Assembly: GCF_000315915.1 (NCBI RefSeq)
Contig: NC_020185.1
Location: 868,001 to 932,000 of the forward strand
DNA from: Henningerozyma blattae CBS 6284
Taxonomy: Eukaryota > Ascomycota > Saccharomycetes > Saccharomycetales > Saccharomycetaceae
Reading direction: 5' to 3'
Length of the DNA: 64,000 nt
Positions within the stretch are counted from its first letter, which is position 1. The number at the start of each line of letters is the position of its first letter. The notes below the pieces were generated by a model that saw only the letters and a list, made by a program, of their open reading frames with translations, was not told the origin of the DNA and did no database searches. The position numbers were made by a program, and so were the translations under genes. This document shows positions 32,811 to 43,753 of this stretch, piece by piece.

Positions 32811-34199
32811 TTAGTTATATCCATTGCATTTACTTTTATTTTATTTCATTTTGTACTTTTGAAATATTTTTATTCCAAAATATTTCTCATCAATCACACA
32901 CACAAACACTTTGTTTTATTATCCAATATATTGTTATGATGTTAATTATAAATCTACACCAAACCAACCATGAACCCCAGCATTCCATATCACACAAAGT
33001 TTTTTCCTGCTATTTGCAAAACATTGTACTGTCAGTTATGTCTTCCTCATTGCTTCACACATTGTTTCATGATAACTCAAGACATAACTCTTTGTTGTGT
33101 TTTCTTCAATATTCACCCCTTCATTCCTTTACGTATCTCTTCAAACTTTGTTTTTTTTTATCTCTCCTATGTTTCACACATCATTACACTTCTACCAAGA
33201 TCATGACTATATATTCATTATTTTTATATATAATCATCTTTCTCGTTTAGGACGTTTATATCTATTTTATAAATCTATATATTACCGCTAATAATTCGCT
33301 TTTTCGCTAACGTTAAGATAAATCTTCATCAACATTAAGCTAATATTGCAAAGAGTATGAACAAACCCTAATGTTCAACATATTTTTAGATTATAAATCT
33401 GTTACAAACTTCAACATGATCTCAACAAAAAATAAACTTCACAACTTTCCTTCTTCTGTTCAAATTCTATATGATTCCTTTTTGAAAAGTTTATTTTTTT
33501 TCTTTTCATTGTAATTTTTTCCTTAGAGTCATGCTTTTTTCATAGATTCCGTCATCATCTAATCGAAACATTTTGCCGAGTTTTAGCCGAAAGTGAACTA
33601 TCTCATCCATCAGGAAAATAAAAATTTAGTTAAAACTTAACCTATTTCAAATCTTGACCTTTCAACTACACCTGAGGTTTTCTCTTTCAACTTATTATTG
33701 GATAACTCCTATAGCCAGTAACTGATCTAGAAGGATTAAAATACCTGCATACATAGTAGTAATATTCTCACGCTTATTAGGTTTCTACTCTTTTACAGTT
33801 GAAATTTGAAATTTTATTGCTCCACAACTACTTTTTGCCTAGTCTAGTTTCATTTCCTCTTAACCGAATAGTATCGAAATACTATATTTAGGAAGCTTAA
33901 GAATACAAAAGTTAGGCATAGTCTATTAGCTGAAAACCTCGTTTTCTAGTTTTCTTGTTGAATATTTGTCCGCTAGATTTTTCCAATATTATAATAATTC
34001 TATTAACATTTGTATAGAGAATATTTTAGGAGAGTGTGAGGGGGTTATTGATATTCATACTATTATTATTCATACTATTATTATTCATATTTACGTTGGA
34101 TAATACTTTGAAGAAAAGATAAGAGGCTTTTTCGTGATTTTGCAAGGACTCGATAATTTTCAAAATCATTCATACAAGATTATATATACTTCCAAGATA
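32811..34199. other. SBE2 3' flank and YPQ2 promoter
   Basis: About 1.4 kb without a supported gene. Open frames in 32.8-33.3 kb are overlapping in all three plus frames and rich in Phe/His/Leu/Ser, typical of T/C-rich DNA, not of a gene. A 15-bp repeat lies at 34056-34085. The frame of YPQ2 is open upstream of its ATG to 34134, but only with a GTG. Confidence 0.55.
34056..34085. repeat. Two perfect copies of a 15-bp repeat
   Basis: CATACTATTATTATT occurs twice head-to-tail (34056-34070, 34071-34085), with a third partial copy beginning CATAT. It lies 115-145 bp upstream of the YPQ2 ATG. Confidence 0.85.
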
Positions 34200-35180
34200 A
34201 TGTTAGACTTTTTCAGTAGCATATTTGGTACAGACTCGGTCTGTCAAATGTTTTCCAACTCTATGGGGTTCATATCTTTCACAAGTTCGTTTGTAGCGTT
34301 AATGCCACAAATGATTGAAACCTTCAAAAGTAAAAATGTGGAAGGGCTATCAATTCATTTTTTGTTAGCTTGGCTAATAGGTGATATTATATCGATGTTA
34401 GGTGCCATTTTAACAAAACAGTTATTATTCCAAATATTGTTAACCATTTTCTTCTTAATTATAGATCTGGTCATTTGTATCCAGTATTATTATTATGGTA
34501 TAATTTATAATAACAGTTTATCAACAAAAAAGAAAAACAATGATACCATATTATTAGTAGCTGCCCCAAGTAATGATTTTGGTGAGATACAAGACTTCGA
34601 TGATAAAATAGACGATTCCATAGATTCAAGAAGAGGAACTTGGAATAGAAATAAAATGCCAAGAATATCAACAGACAAATCAATGGCAGTTGGTGCTCTA
34701 GGCTTAGCCTCTCATTTTAAAACTTCTGATGCCGCTAAAGTCGTACGGTATGCATCAGTATTCACTACAGCATTAGTTAAGAGACAAGAATTAAGCGAAG
34801 TAACTAATAGTTACATTGGTGTTGTTTGTGCTTGGCTAGGTGCCATTTTTTATATTGGTTCAAGATTTCCACAATTAATTATGAATTATAAAAGAAAATC
34901 TACCGATGGTGTTTCACCCTTTATCTTCTATTGCATGCTTGTTAGTAACATCAGTTATGATATCAGTTTGTTTACTAATGAAAATTTCTTAAATGGTAAA
35001 GATAGAGCAATGTTTGTTAAAAACGCCATGCCTTTCATTGTAGGTAGTGCAGGAACAATTGTTTTTGATTTATTGTTTTTCGTTCAACATTATTACTTAT
35101 ATAGAGACAACCGTAATATACGGTTTGCACCAATGAAGCAAGAGGGGGATTTAGAAGAGGACTTAGAAGAAGATATCTAG
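34200..35180 (+). CDS. YPQ2: Ypq2 vacuolar PQ-loop amino-acid transporter
   Basis: Seven-helix PQ-loop protein of the vacuolar membrane. The yeast Ypq family exports or exchanges cationic amino acids (Lys/Arg). Two PQ motifs are visible, each in the usual context: ALMPQMIETFKSKNVEGLS near the N-terminus and SRFPQLIMNYKRKSTDGVSPF in the second half. They are separated by a hydrophilic loop. The ATG at 34200 is chosen because upstream codons lack an ATG. The resulting 326 residues fit the yeast protein (about 317). The C-terminal tail is acidic (EGDLEEDLEEDI) and, together with the stop codon, comes from the 14-bp repeat at 35164-35205. It follows SBE2 on the same strand, as YPQ2 follows SBE2 in S. 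cerevisiae. Confidence 0.92.
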   Translation: MLDFFSSIFGTDSVCQMFSNSMGFISFTSSFVALMPQMIETFKSKNVEGLSIHFLLAWLIGDIISMLGAILTKQLLFQILLTIFFLIIDLVICIQYYYYGIIYNNSLSTKKKNNDTILLVAAPSNDFGEIQDFDDKIDDSIDSRRGTWNRNKMPRISTDKSMAVGALGLASHFKTSDAAKVVRYASVFTTALVKRQELSEVTNSYIGVVCAWLGAIFYIGSRFPQLIMNYKRKSTDGVSPFIFYCMLVSNISYDISLFTNENFLNGKDRAMFVKNAMPFIVGSAGTIVFDLLFFVQHYYLYRDNRNIRFAPMKQEGDLEEDLEEDI

Positions 35181-35205
35181 AAGAAGATATCTAGAAGAAG
35201 ATATC
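35164..35205. repeat. 14-bp minisatellite spanning the YPQ2 stop codon
   Basis: Three perfect head-to-tail copies of TAGAAGAAGATATC. The first copy encodes the end of the acidic tail. The TAG that begins the second copy (35178-35180) is the YPQ2 stop codon. Because 14 is not a multiple of 3, each copy shifts the register. Confidence 0.95.
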
Positions 35206-35944
35206 AATCATTTTATTACAGAACCTAAATTGCATGCTTAATTATAAAAAAGTACATTTTTGTCATTCACAAATGGATTTATAATCTATTCACGACCAAG
35301 ATTACTATCACGAACAATCCCAGTCATTTGATTTATTCTTTTCTTTATTATGAGACAAATGAAACTCATAGGATATCATTCCTTATAACGTGTAGTAGCT
35401 TAAGGCTATATCGTTTATGCCTATAAATACATCAATCAAACATATATGACAGTTTAAACACTTTCATCGTATTTTTATACATACATATTTTCAACCTATA
35501 CAATAAGGGCTCGGATACAGTTTCCTATTTTTTATTTTTTTTTTTAGAAGAAAAAAACGAAACATTTAGTTTTATATATCCAATAAATAAGAGTTCACTT
35601 GATCATTCATTTGAATATTAATAAACTCAACGACTCTTTAAACATCCTTTACTTTTTTTGATGGATTCACGTGCTGATTCCTGAAATTTCTACTATACTT
35701 TTTTTTCGGAGTATTGATTATTATTATAGAAAGGGATTGCTAGAAAATTCCAAGTTTTAACAATGAATATTTGTATAAGAAACAAGCCATAATAAGTAAG
35801 GCACAGCAGATATTAAAGAGGAAGAAATCGTACAAAACTTGCCTAAAAAATATTTAAATTTATTCGATTTTAAAAGCAAACAAAATATAAAAAAGAAAAA
35901 AAATAAAATAAGGACAACAAAAAATAGGTTCTTTATTTATCATT
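35181..35944. other. YPQ2 3' flank and YPT35 promoter
   Basis: 764 bp with no supported gene. Beyond the 14-bp repeat it holds TCACGTGC at 35667-35674, about 275 bp upstream of YPT35, several T runs, and an A-rich leader directly before the YPT35 ATG. Confidence 0.6.
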
Positions 35945-36493
35945 ATGTCACAGAAGATAAGCATCATACCACCAGAACCGATCACTTTAATCAATAATGA
36001 AACCACAAATGCTTATGATTCACAATACTCCAAGACTCTGAGTACTAATGGCCTAGCTCTTTATAAGGTCACTGTGAGTGATTGCACTATTGTAAAGGGA
36101 AGTAACGGTGGTGAATTTGCCGTATGGAAGGTTACTGTATTATTAACAAAAGAAGATTCTTCAAGTAGCCAAGAAGATAATAATAATGTTTTACAAGAAA
36201 TGAATTATAGAAAAATCCAAGTATATCGAAGGTATTCTGATTTTGAATTATTTCGTAAACAAATCATAGATAGGCTAAAAGAACAGCAGCAAGTGGGGAA
36301 AGTAGTTAACCTACCAAGTCTACCACCGAAAGTCCCATGGTATGATCTTTGGAAATATCAAGATATAAATCTAGATAAGAAATGGCTGAACAATAGACAA
36401 AGGGGGCTAAACCATTTTCTTAACCATATATTATTAGATGTTGAAATACGGAGGGTATCCAAGGATATTATTATTAAATTCTTAAATCGTTAG
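35945..36493 (+). CDS. YPT35: Ypt35, PX-domain endosome/vacuole protein
   Basis: PX-domain protein that in yeast binds PI3P on endosomes and vacuoles and recruits Vps13 to membrane contact sites. The core SDCTIVKGSNGGEFAVWKVTV, the YRRYSDF phosphoinositide-binding motif (basic YRR near residue 97), the LPSLPPK proline loop and the closing RQRGLNHFLNHILLDVE are all present. At 182 residues it is shorter than yeast Ypt35 (214), mainly in the N-terminal tail and in the loop before YRR. The N-terminal ISIIPPEPITLI resembles the yeast start, so the first ATG is accepted. Confidence 0.92.
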   Translation: MSQKISIIPPEPITLINNETTNAYDSQYSKTLSTNGLALYKVTVSDCTIVKGSNGGEFAVWKVTVLLTKEDSSSSQEDNNNVLQEMNYRKIQVYRRYSDFELFRKQIIDRLKEQQQVGKVVNLPSLPPKVPWYDLWKYQDINLDKKWLNNRQRGLNHFLNHILLDVEIRRVSKDIIIKFLNR

Positions 36494-36991
36494 ATACACA
36501 AAAATGAAATAACAATTGTTGTACATATATTATATTAAGCAGTATCCATAATTTTAATAGACATTTTATGTCCAGATATTTTATCATTTACCTTCTTTTT
36601 ATTTTTTTACTCTAATATTTTATGTAATATATAATATTTCCATTGCATTCAGTTACATCGGTTATTTGCAGTAAGATATTATTCAGCTTCCTCATTTATT
36701 ATTATACAATTTTGTCTTTTAATATTAAAATATTAATCCATATATATATATATATATAGTAGTATCATTGGGAATTCGCGTTTGGAATTTTGTGACGACG
36801 CGTTAAGATCGCATCGCTGTAAATCGTGTAACAAACAAGCAATATGTTTATGAATTTATTTTATTAAAGTAATAGAGGTAATGCATTAAAAACAACTTTT
36901 TTTAAATAAAGTCATGGAATACTGTTTGAGTAAAAAATAAAAAACAGTGAGACGAAATATTATTTGCAAAATATTTTCCAAGAACCAAAAT
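36494..36991. other. YPT35 3' flank and SPC110 promoter
   Basis: About 500 bp without a gene. It contains an alternating TA run (36740-36758) and one MluI cell-cycle box at 36798-36803. The SPC110 frame is open upstream to 36947, but only from a GTG. Confidence 0.6.
36798..36803. promoter_or_regulatory. MCB (ACGCGT) upstream of SPC110
   Basis: A perfect ACGCGT in the context TGACGACGCGTTA, 189 bp upstream of the SPC110 ATG. MBF-driven G1/S expression is established for many spindle-pole and replication genes. Its action here is inferred. Confidence 0.5.
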
Positions 36992-39904
36992 ATGGATAGC
37001 AATAGAACAAGGCTTGAATTTACACCTGTTGGTACATTAAAGACACATAATGATGATGAGGAAAATAACCTTATAACATCACCTACTAAACAACCTAATG
37101 GAAGCCAATATCAAACTACTAATGTATATTCCAATAAACGTCGTCGGATTGAAGATCCAATTGAAGAAGAAGAAGTTTCGGATGATGAAATGCAAAGTTC
37201 TAATGGAATCGAAGACCAATTTCAAAATAACGATACATATGAAAATAATCATTCAATTTATGATAGGTCAGGAGTATATGAGCACACTCAAACTAATATA
37301 ATACCTACAACGATTGCGGTACCCAAAAATAACGTTGATATAACACAAAACGATAAATCAATAAGGAACCTGATAGCAAGGAATATTGATGATGGCTCAA
37401 GCTTTCAATTATCGACTGCCAAAGAACTAGAGAAAATGAAAGATGAAAATGAAAAGTTAAAGATTCGTATACAGTACATTATGTCTGGAGCCAAAAAAAA
37501 TAATGATGAAATACCATCTTTAATAAGAAATGGGAAATCTGATCCCAATTTTATTCAAGAATTAGACACTTTTTTAGAGAAAAATAATAATACGATTGAT
37601 CTTAATCAATGGGAAAATGATAAGTCAGAATATGAATTGAAAATAAAAAATTTGAAAAACAATCTATCTCAATCAAAGGAAAAAATGAAAATATTAGAAT
37701 CAACTAATAATCAATTATCTTTGAAAATGTCTAATTTACAAAATTCATATGATCATTTGAAAGAACAACTTTTAGGTATTGAAAATAATTCGAATAATGA
37801 AAAGAATTTACTTTTACAATTACAAAGTGAAAAGGAAAATTTATTGAGAAAAGTTATGGAAAATAAACATGAATTAGATAATTCTCAGAAAGCTCTTAGT
37901 GAAAAAGAGCTCCAACTTATAGAGTTAAATAAACAATTAGATAAGAAGGCTCAAGATTTAAAACAATTAAAGACTCAACAAAATGAAAATATAAATAATA
38001 ATGATGAACAGATTGAAAAATTAAAACAAGATATTGCTGAATTGTCAAAAAAGAATTTAGATTTTCAGAATCAATTGAAGAAATCACAAAATGATCGTAT
38101 AAGATTAAATGAATTACTTCAAGATAGTAAAAAAACAGAAATAAATTTCTATTCTGATCTGGATCTAATAAAAGAACAAAAGAATGATATTGAAAAGAAA
38201 AATCATTCATTAGATAATGAATTGCGAAAAAAATTAAGTGAGATTGATGAATTAAAAGATTCAATTGAAGAATGTAAAAACCAAATGGATAATCTAAATT
38301 ATGCATTAAAGGATGAAAAAAAGAAGAATAAAACCCTAACAGAAAAAATTACTGAACAACAAAATAAATTAATAGCTACAGATGATCAATTAAATGAAAA
38401 ACATGAGGCATTAAAATCAGAATATGATATTATAACTTCAGAATTAAAGATTACAAAAAAGAAATTAGATACAGTGAATTTTGAATTGAAAAAAGAATTA
38501 GAACTAAAGAAACGAATTAATAATTCAAAACAAAGATTAGAAGATCAAGTCAAGTCTCTTACATTAGAAATTAGTGATAAACATTCTGAAATATCAGATT
38601 TACAAGAAAAACTCTTGGAGTATACTTCTAATAGTGATAACAGTCGATCTAAGATTAGTGGTATGGAATTAAAAATTAAAGCTCTTCAAAAGGAATTAGT
38701 AGAAATTAAAAAAAATAAAGATATTCTTCAAGAATCTTATGAAGAATTAAAACAATCTAAATTAGAATTACAATCAAATATTGATCGAAATTTGGAGAAA
38801 ATTAGTAATCAAAAAGAAGAAATATCTCGATTAAAAATTGAAAATGATAAACTTCAACAAACTAATTTTGAAAATTTGAACTTATCTACTAAATTACAAT
38901 CTGAAATTGAGCAATCCAATGAATACGTTCAAACTATAACTGAACAAAATAATAAATTAACTAGTGATATTACTTCTAAAATTGTTAGAATAGATGATTT
39001 AAAAAATGAATTGAATGAAAATAAACAAAAGCTAAATAAACTTGAAAAAGATTATAGACATATTAAGAGATCTCAAAACGATCGTTTACCTAAATTACTT
39101 AGTGAATTAAATTCTAAGAATAATGAATTACAATATATTGAGAATAAATTCAAAGAAAATGAAAAAAATTTGGAAAAACAACTCAACGATTCTAGAATCA
39201 AATTAGAGATTAAAGAAGTACAAAATAATGAATTATTAGCTAAAATTGAGGAATTAACTCAACAATGTGATAATTTTAGAAATCTAAATTATGATCTTCA
39301 AGAGAAATATAATGATTTATTAAGAGATAAAACAGATGTATTACCAGAGCATATTTATCATAAAGACAAAGAAGATACTTTGAAACGTCAAATTACTCGA
39401 TTAGAACTTAGAAATAAGGAGTTGATTAAATTGTACTCTGACAAAAATAAAAAATATTTTGATTTATCTAATTATTATATGCTAAAAAGTTTCAAAGTAC
39501 AACGTAAAAATGATGCACTTATTTTGATCAAAAGTTACTTAAATAAAGTTCTTAATGCTACTTTAAATACTTTAGATGGGAATTATTTACGATTTAAACA
39601 AGAGAGAGATTATATGGGTAAATCATACGATGATTTTAAATATTCTTCAAGTTATTATAACAATAGAAATTATCAGGGACAATACAATAATAAATCTAGA
39701 AGCGGATCTCCAGATTGGAATAGCAATGGACACTATTTCGATGATGAGTTTGCAAGGGAGAAAAGGGCTAGAAGGAATTTTAGAAAGGTATCTTTATATG
39801 TTTTAGCTTGTGTTAAAGCTAAACTTATTGCTAAAGAAGTTCGCAAAGAAAACGAAAGACTAAGGAAATATCAATCTTCTATTGAATCGGTCAATGATTA
39901 TTAA
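36992..39904 (+). CDS. SPC110: Spc110, pericentrin-like spindle-pole-body rod
   Basis: Coiled-coil spacer on the nuclear face of the spindle pole body. Its N-terminus binds the gamma-tubulin complex and its C-terminus binds calmodulin and Spc29/Spc42. The start at 36992 gives MDSNRTRLEFTPVGTLKTH, matching the yeast EFTPVGxxK motif; an upstream GTG adds 15 unlikely residues. It has 970 residues (yeast 944). Residues from about 140 to 820 are almost continuous heptads rich in Lys, Glu, Asn, Gln and Leu. After a short non-helical part, the basic C-terminal segment RRNFRKVSLYVLACVKAKLIAKEVRKE corresponds to the calmodulin-binding region (motif given as position: last about 50 residues). No frameshift is seen. 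Confidence 0.93.
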   Translation: MDSNRTRLEFTPVGTLKTHNDDEENNLITSPTKQPNGSQYQTTNVYSNKRRRIEDPIEEEEVSDDEMQSSNGIEDQFQNNDTYENNHSIYDRSGVYEHTQTNIIPTTIAVPKNNVDITQNDKSIRNLIARNIDDGSSFQLSTAKELEKMKDENEKLKIRIQYIMSGAKKNNDEIPSLIRNGKSDPNFIQELDTFLEKNNNTIDLNQWENDKSEYELKIKNLKNNLSQSKEKMKILESTNNQLSLKMSNLQNSYDHLKEQLLGIENNSNNEKNLLLQLQSEKENLLRKVMENKHELDNSQKALSEKELQLIELNKQLDKKAQDLKQLKTQQNENINNNDEQIEKLKQDIAELSKKNLDFQNQLKKSQNDRIRLNELLQDSKKTEINFYSDLDLIKEQKNDIEKKNHSLDNELRKKLSEIDELKDSIEECKNQMDNLNYALKDEKKKNKTLTEKITEQQNKLIATDDQLNEKHEALKSEYDIITSELKITKKKLDTVNFELKKELELKKRINNSKQRLEDQVKSLTLEISDKHSEISDLQEKLLEYTSNSDNSRSKISGMELKIKALQKELVEIKKNKDILQESYEELKQSKLELQSNIDRNLEKISNQKEEISRLKIENDKLQQTNFENLNLSTKLQSEIEQSNEYVQTITEQNNKLTSDITSKIVRIDDLKNELNENKQKLNKLEKDYRHIKRSQNDRLPKLLSELNSKNNELQYIENKFKENEKNLEKQLNDSRIKLEIKEVQNNELLAKIEELTQQCDNFRNLNYDLQEKYNDLLRDKTDVLPEHIYHKDKEDTLKRQITRLELRNKELIKLYSDKNKKYFDLSNYYMLKSFKVQRKNDALILIKSYLNKVLNATLNTLDGNYLRFKQERDYMGKSYDDFKYSSSYYNNRNYQGQYNNKSRSGSPDWNSNGHYFDDEFAREKRARRNFRKVSLYVLACVKAKLIAKEVRKENERLRKYQSSIESVNDY

Positions 39905-40157
39905 CGATGATTACGTAGAGCTGTAATATTATTAGATACAAGCAGTATATATATATTCACCATTTATAAAGATTCGGATATGTAATATAACACAAGACAT
40001 ATTTATGTCACCCATGTCTAGCTAAACATTCAACCTAGAGCTGAATGAGTAATATTACGGTGAAAAATTATATTATGATATTCTGAGCTCATGCAAAAAA
40101 GCTATGATAATAAACCCAGCTAAGTGGCTGTATCTAAGATGTATGCAAGGAGGATAA

Positions 40158-40499
40158 TCATCGATGACCCCTTTTCCGGTTTATATCGACTAAATCTTTG
40201 GTAGCTTCCCTTAATCGGTCTTTAAAAGTTTCAGAAATCACTTCGATTTGATCCAGCATATCAAAATAATGTTCTAGTTCCTCACATTTCTTTAAAAGCA
40301 AGTTATAATCTTCTATATTTTTGTCCACAATATTGGCAATTATACCTTCTGTAATAGACTGATTTTCACTCACGCAGATCTTGGTGGTCTGCAATTGAAT
40401 AGACTCCACATGATCTTGGATTTTGTATAGCAGATAGCTGTAGTCCACGCTAAGCTTGTTGATACCTAACAAATCCTCATGTTCTTCTCCAGCAGACAT
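40158..40499 (-). CDS. CNL1: Cnl1, BLOC-1 complex subunit
   Basis: Small coiled-coil subunit of the yeast endosomal BLOC-1 complex (with Bls1, Kxd1, Snn1, Bli1, Vab2), which helps endosome maturation by localising the Rab5 GAP. At 113 residues it compares with 122 in yeast. Conserved landmarks are LGINKLSVDYSYLLYKIQDHVESIQL near the N-terminus, IIANIVDKNIEDYNLLLKKCEELE in the middle and a basic C-terminus. It is wedged between SPC110 and GGA, as in S. cerevisiae chromosome IV, and is convergent with SPC110. Confidence 0.9.
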   Translation of the reverse strand: MSAGEEHEDLLGINKLSVDYSYLLYKIQDHVESIQLQTTKICVSENQSITEGIIANIVDKNIEDYNLLLKKCEELEHYFDMLDQIEVISETFKDRLREATKDLVDINRKRGHR

Positions 40500-41141
40500 T
40501 GCTGAACAGAGACTTTGTGACTATTATATTCCTAAAATGTTTCGCCTACTGCTGTAAACTCATAAACAGTTGTTATTTTTTGTGAAAAAAAACAAAGGAA
40601 AAAAAGGGCAAAGAATTATTCACTCTAATGTCCTTTAAAATGGTTCTGCTATTAAAATTGCTTCAATAGCCCCTTTTCATATCATTTTGTTTGTTGGTGT
40701 TTAATCTGAATCAAATTCAATCTTATTAAATAAATATAAATAGACTATTTTTGTCAACATTGGGACTCCAATTACCCGGAAATCATCCGTCCAAAAAAAA
40801 CAGTTCCAACATGGCTGGAACTTGAAGATCTAATTCTGAGGAAAACGACTTGCAATAACTAAGGATTATTATTATAAGCGTAATCGTCTTGCAATTGAGG
40901 TTTACAATGAAGGTTAAAAAAGAATAAATAATAAGAGTATACTTTATAATAGTGAATTAAAGAAAAATCTAGAAACCTTATCGACAATTCCTATCTTTAT
41001 TAGATAGATATTACTATTAATTTTATTTTTTGCTTTGATCGTTGTAAACGCAAGGGTCCACGAAAAGATACACGAAAAGATACACAAAGTTTTCATTTTT
41101 ATTCTTCCTTCCTTTAGATTATTATACAACAATACATAGCA
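40500..41141. other. Divergent CNL1-GGA intergenic region
   Basis: 642 bp between divergent genes with no supported reading frame. A-rich and T-rich runs and a short repeat (CACGAAAAGATACACGAAAAGATACAC near 41058-41085, a 13-bp unit CGAAAAGATACAC twice) were the only structure seen. Confidence 0.55.
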
Positions 41142-42266
41142 ATGTCTCATGGTATTTATTTGGGTGAGACCCCCGTTAGAAGAACTCAAACTCCTGGTAA
41201 TCCCCTTTTAAGAAAAATCCAGCGTGCATGTCGTATGTCTTTAGGAGAACCTGATCTAGCCTTGAATTTGGATGTCGCTGATTATATCAATGAAAAACAA
41301 GGTGCTACCTCTAGAGATGCATGTGTCACTATTGTTAGATTGATTAACAATAGAGATACCCATACTGCTGTATTTGCTATATCGTTATTAGATGTTTTAG
41401 TTAAAAATTGTGGCTATCCAGTTCATTTACAAATATCAAGAAAGGAATTCTTAAATGAATTAGTAAAACGATTTCCTGAACATCCTCCAATGCGTTATTC
41501 TAGAGTGCAAAGATTAATTTTGACTGCCATTGAAGAATGGTATCAAACTATTTGTAAACATTCTTCTTATAAGGAAGATATGAATTTTATTAGAGACATG
41601 CATAGATTATTGAAATACAAAGGGTATGTATTCCCAAAGATTGATCAAGCCCAATTGTCCGTGTTGAAACCATCCAATCATTTAAAGACTGCTAGTGAAA
41701 TTCAAAAAGAACAAGAAATTGCTCAAGCTGCCAAATTGGAAGAATTAATTAGACGTGGTAAGCCAGATGATTTAAGGGAAGCCAATAAATTGATGAAGGT
41801 TATGGCAGGTTTTAAAGCAGATAATGTAGTTCATGCTAAGAATTCCATTGCTTCTGAATTGAAGAGATTGAAGAGAAAGGCAGATTTATTAAATGAAATG
41901 TTAAATGCAGATAAATTAACTGATTCTCAAAATGAAACTGCATCAGAATTATATGGTTCTTTAAAATCTGCTCAACCAAAATTCCAAGCTATTATTGAAG
42001 AAGAACAAGATGATGATTCTATGGTTAGTGATATTCTGAAATTTAATGATACTGTTAATCAGTTACTTCAAAAATATGATTTATTGAAAAAGGGTGACAC
42101 CACTGCAGCTTCACAAATCCATCCTTCTGCTATTTCCACTGATATCCAACAAAATTCTACAGGTGCTCTTGCAAATGAAATTAATTTAATTGATTTTGGT
42201 GATTCAGACATGAATACATCTGAACCAAATCAACAAAATAATCAAACTGATTCATCAACAAATAGC

Positions 42267-42304
<38 letters not shown>

Positions 42305-42971
42305 CAATAATGCAGATTTATTAAGTGATTTGTTGGGTGATATGAGCATTTCCGACAATTCTCGTTCTCAAAGTACCTTTGGTGCTGGTGGCAGTATCAC
42401 TCTTGGCAGTCCACTACCAAGCTCACCAGCAGAACCAGTTATCACCACTACTTCTGCATCCACTACAAATAACAACTCTAATAACAACAATGTATTCGAT
42501 CTACTAGGCGATACTACAAACAATACACAATCAAACAATACTGTAGATTTATTGGGTAATAATTCTTCAGTTCCATCCTCAAACCAAGCATTAAACAATG
42601 ATGCTGATCTATTTGGTGGCGTTCAAAGACATTTAATTAATTCATCAACATATTTAAAAATTGAAGCAATAATTACTAGAGAATCGGACTCTACTATTAA
42701 AATTAAGGCATTTTTCTCAAATGTTAATCAATCCCCAATATCAGATTTTACTTTTATGGTAGCTGTTCCAAAATTAATGACATTAAGACTACAACCTCAA
42801 TCAAGTAATTTTTATCCAGGAAATTCTAATGATGGTATAACTCAAGAGGCATATATTGATAATGCTATCATTAACTCATCTAAACCTTTAAAAGTTAAAT
42901 GGATGAGTACTTTTACAGTTAATGCATCTCCAGTTCAAGAAACTGCGGTATATGTTTTACCAAAGATTTGA
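41142..42971 (+). CDS. GGA1/GGA2: GGA family clathrin adaptor (Gga1/Gga2)
   Basis: Arf-dependent monomeric clathrin adaptor for trans-Golgi to endosome traffic. Domains: VHS at about 30-165 (LLRKIQRACRM ... FIRDMHRLLKYKGYVFPK), GAT at about 190-330 (three-helix Arf and ubiquitin binding), a hinge with acidic clathrin-box-like motifs (NLIDFGDSD, DLLSDLLGD, VFDLLGD, TVDLLGN) and Asn runs, and a GAE ear at about 490-609 ending AVYVLPKI. Length of 609 fits yeast Gga1 (557) and Gga2 (585) once the Asn runs are allowed for. The yeast genes are WGD duplicates; this track keeps one copy and I cannot tell which. Divergent from CNL1, convergent with EAF1. Confidence 0.95.
42266..42303 (+). repeat. AAT/AAC codon run encoding poly-Asn in the GGA hinge
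   Basis: A run of AAT codons, with an ACC and AAC near its end, encodes about 12 consecutive Asn in the flexible hinge. It is in frame and likely variable between strains. Confidence 0.85.
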
Positions 42972-43357
42972 AATAATATCGGTTCTTTATCTTATTAATA
43001 TCTCTTTAATAGTTTATAAATTTGCCGATATTTAACCTCCCTCATTTTGATATATAAATGTTGTAAATTTAATGTAAAATTATATAATGAATTGATATTA
43101 TTACATTTCTCAAGGCACATTTTAGATGCATCTTTTTATTCTTCGAAGCAGAGTAAACAATAATTTATCTATCTATTTCATTAAATAATTCCAAATATGT
43201 ATATTGGTACACTTAAAAAATCCCCCCAAAAAAATCAATAATATAAATATCAGAAATTGTCTATATAAAAGTATTATGAGTGTCCTTTTAAACTACAAGA
43301 AAAAATAATTGTTATAGTTGTAATGAGATTTTTATGACTTTCATGCAAATTAAATTA
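42972..43357. other. Convergent GGA-EAF1 3' flanks
   Basis: 386 bp between two stop codons, AT-rich. No gene or other structure was seen. Confidence 0.7.
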
Positions 43358-43721
43358 TTATTTTTGAAACCGTTGCAATATTTCACCGGGAGTAGGTGAT
43401 TGAATACTAGATTTAGGTGAAGCTGTTGATGAATGTAATTTAGTGTTATTTAGTGTCATATTTGGAGAATTAATTTGATGGTTCTTATCAACAACAGTAT
43501 TCATTTGTGATGGGTCTAATTTTGTTAATAACTGTGCTTGAATTTGATTTTGAAGCTGAGTTTGTAACTGTGCTTGATCTTGTAGCTGTGTAGGTGAGTG
43601 TACTTGTGATAAGTTGTGAGAAGTCTGTGATAGTGATGATTGATTAATTGTTTGTGATGAGGGAGAAGACATGCGTTGTTGAAGTTGTTGTTGGGCTTGC
43701 AATTGTTGATACTGTTGATAT

Positions 43722-43753
<32 letters not shown>

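Noticed and set aside
32783..33291. Overlapping plus-strand frames after SBE2 (up to 155 codons)
   Set aside because: All three plus frames are open at once and rich in Phe, His, Ser and Leu, as expected from T/C-rich sequence. No recognisable domain.
34134..34199. Upstream in-frame extension of YPQ2 (and likewise 36947-36991 for SPC110, 49077-49190 for ERP5)
   Set aside because: These extensions start with GTG or TTG and do not match family N-termini; the downstream ATGs do.
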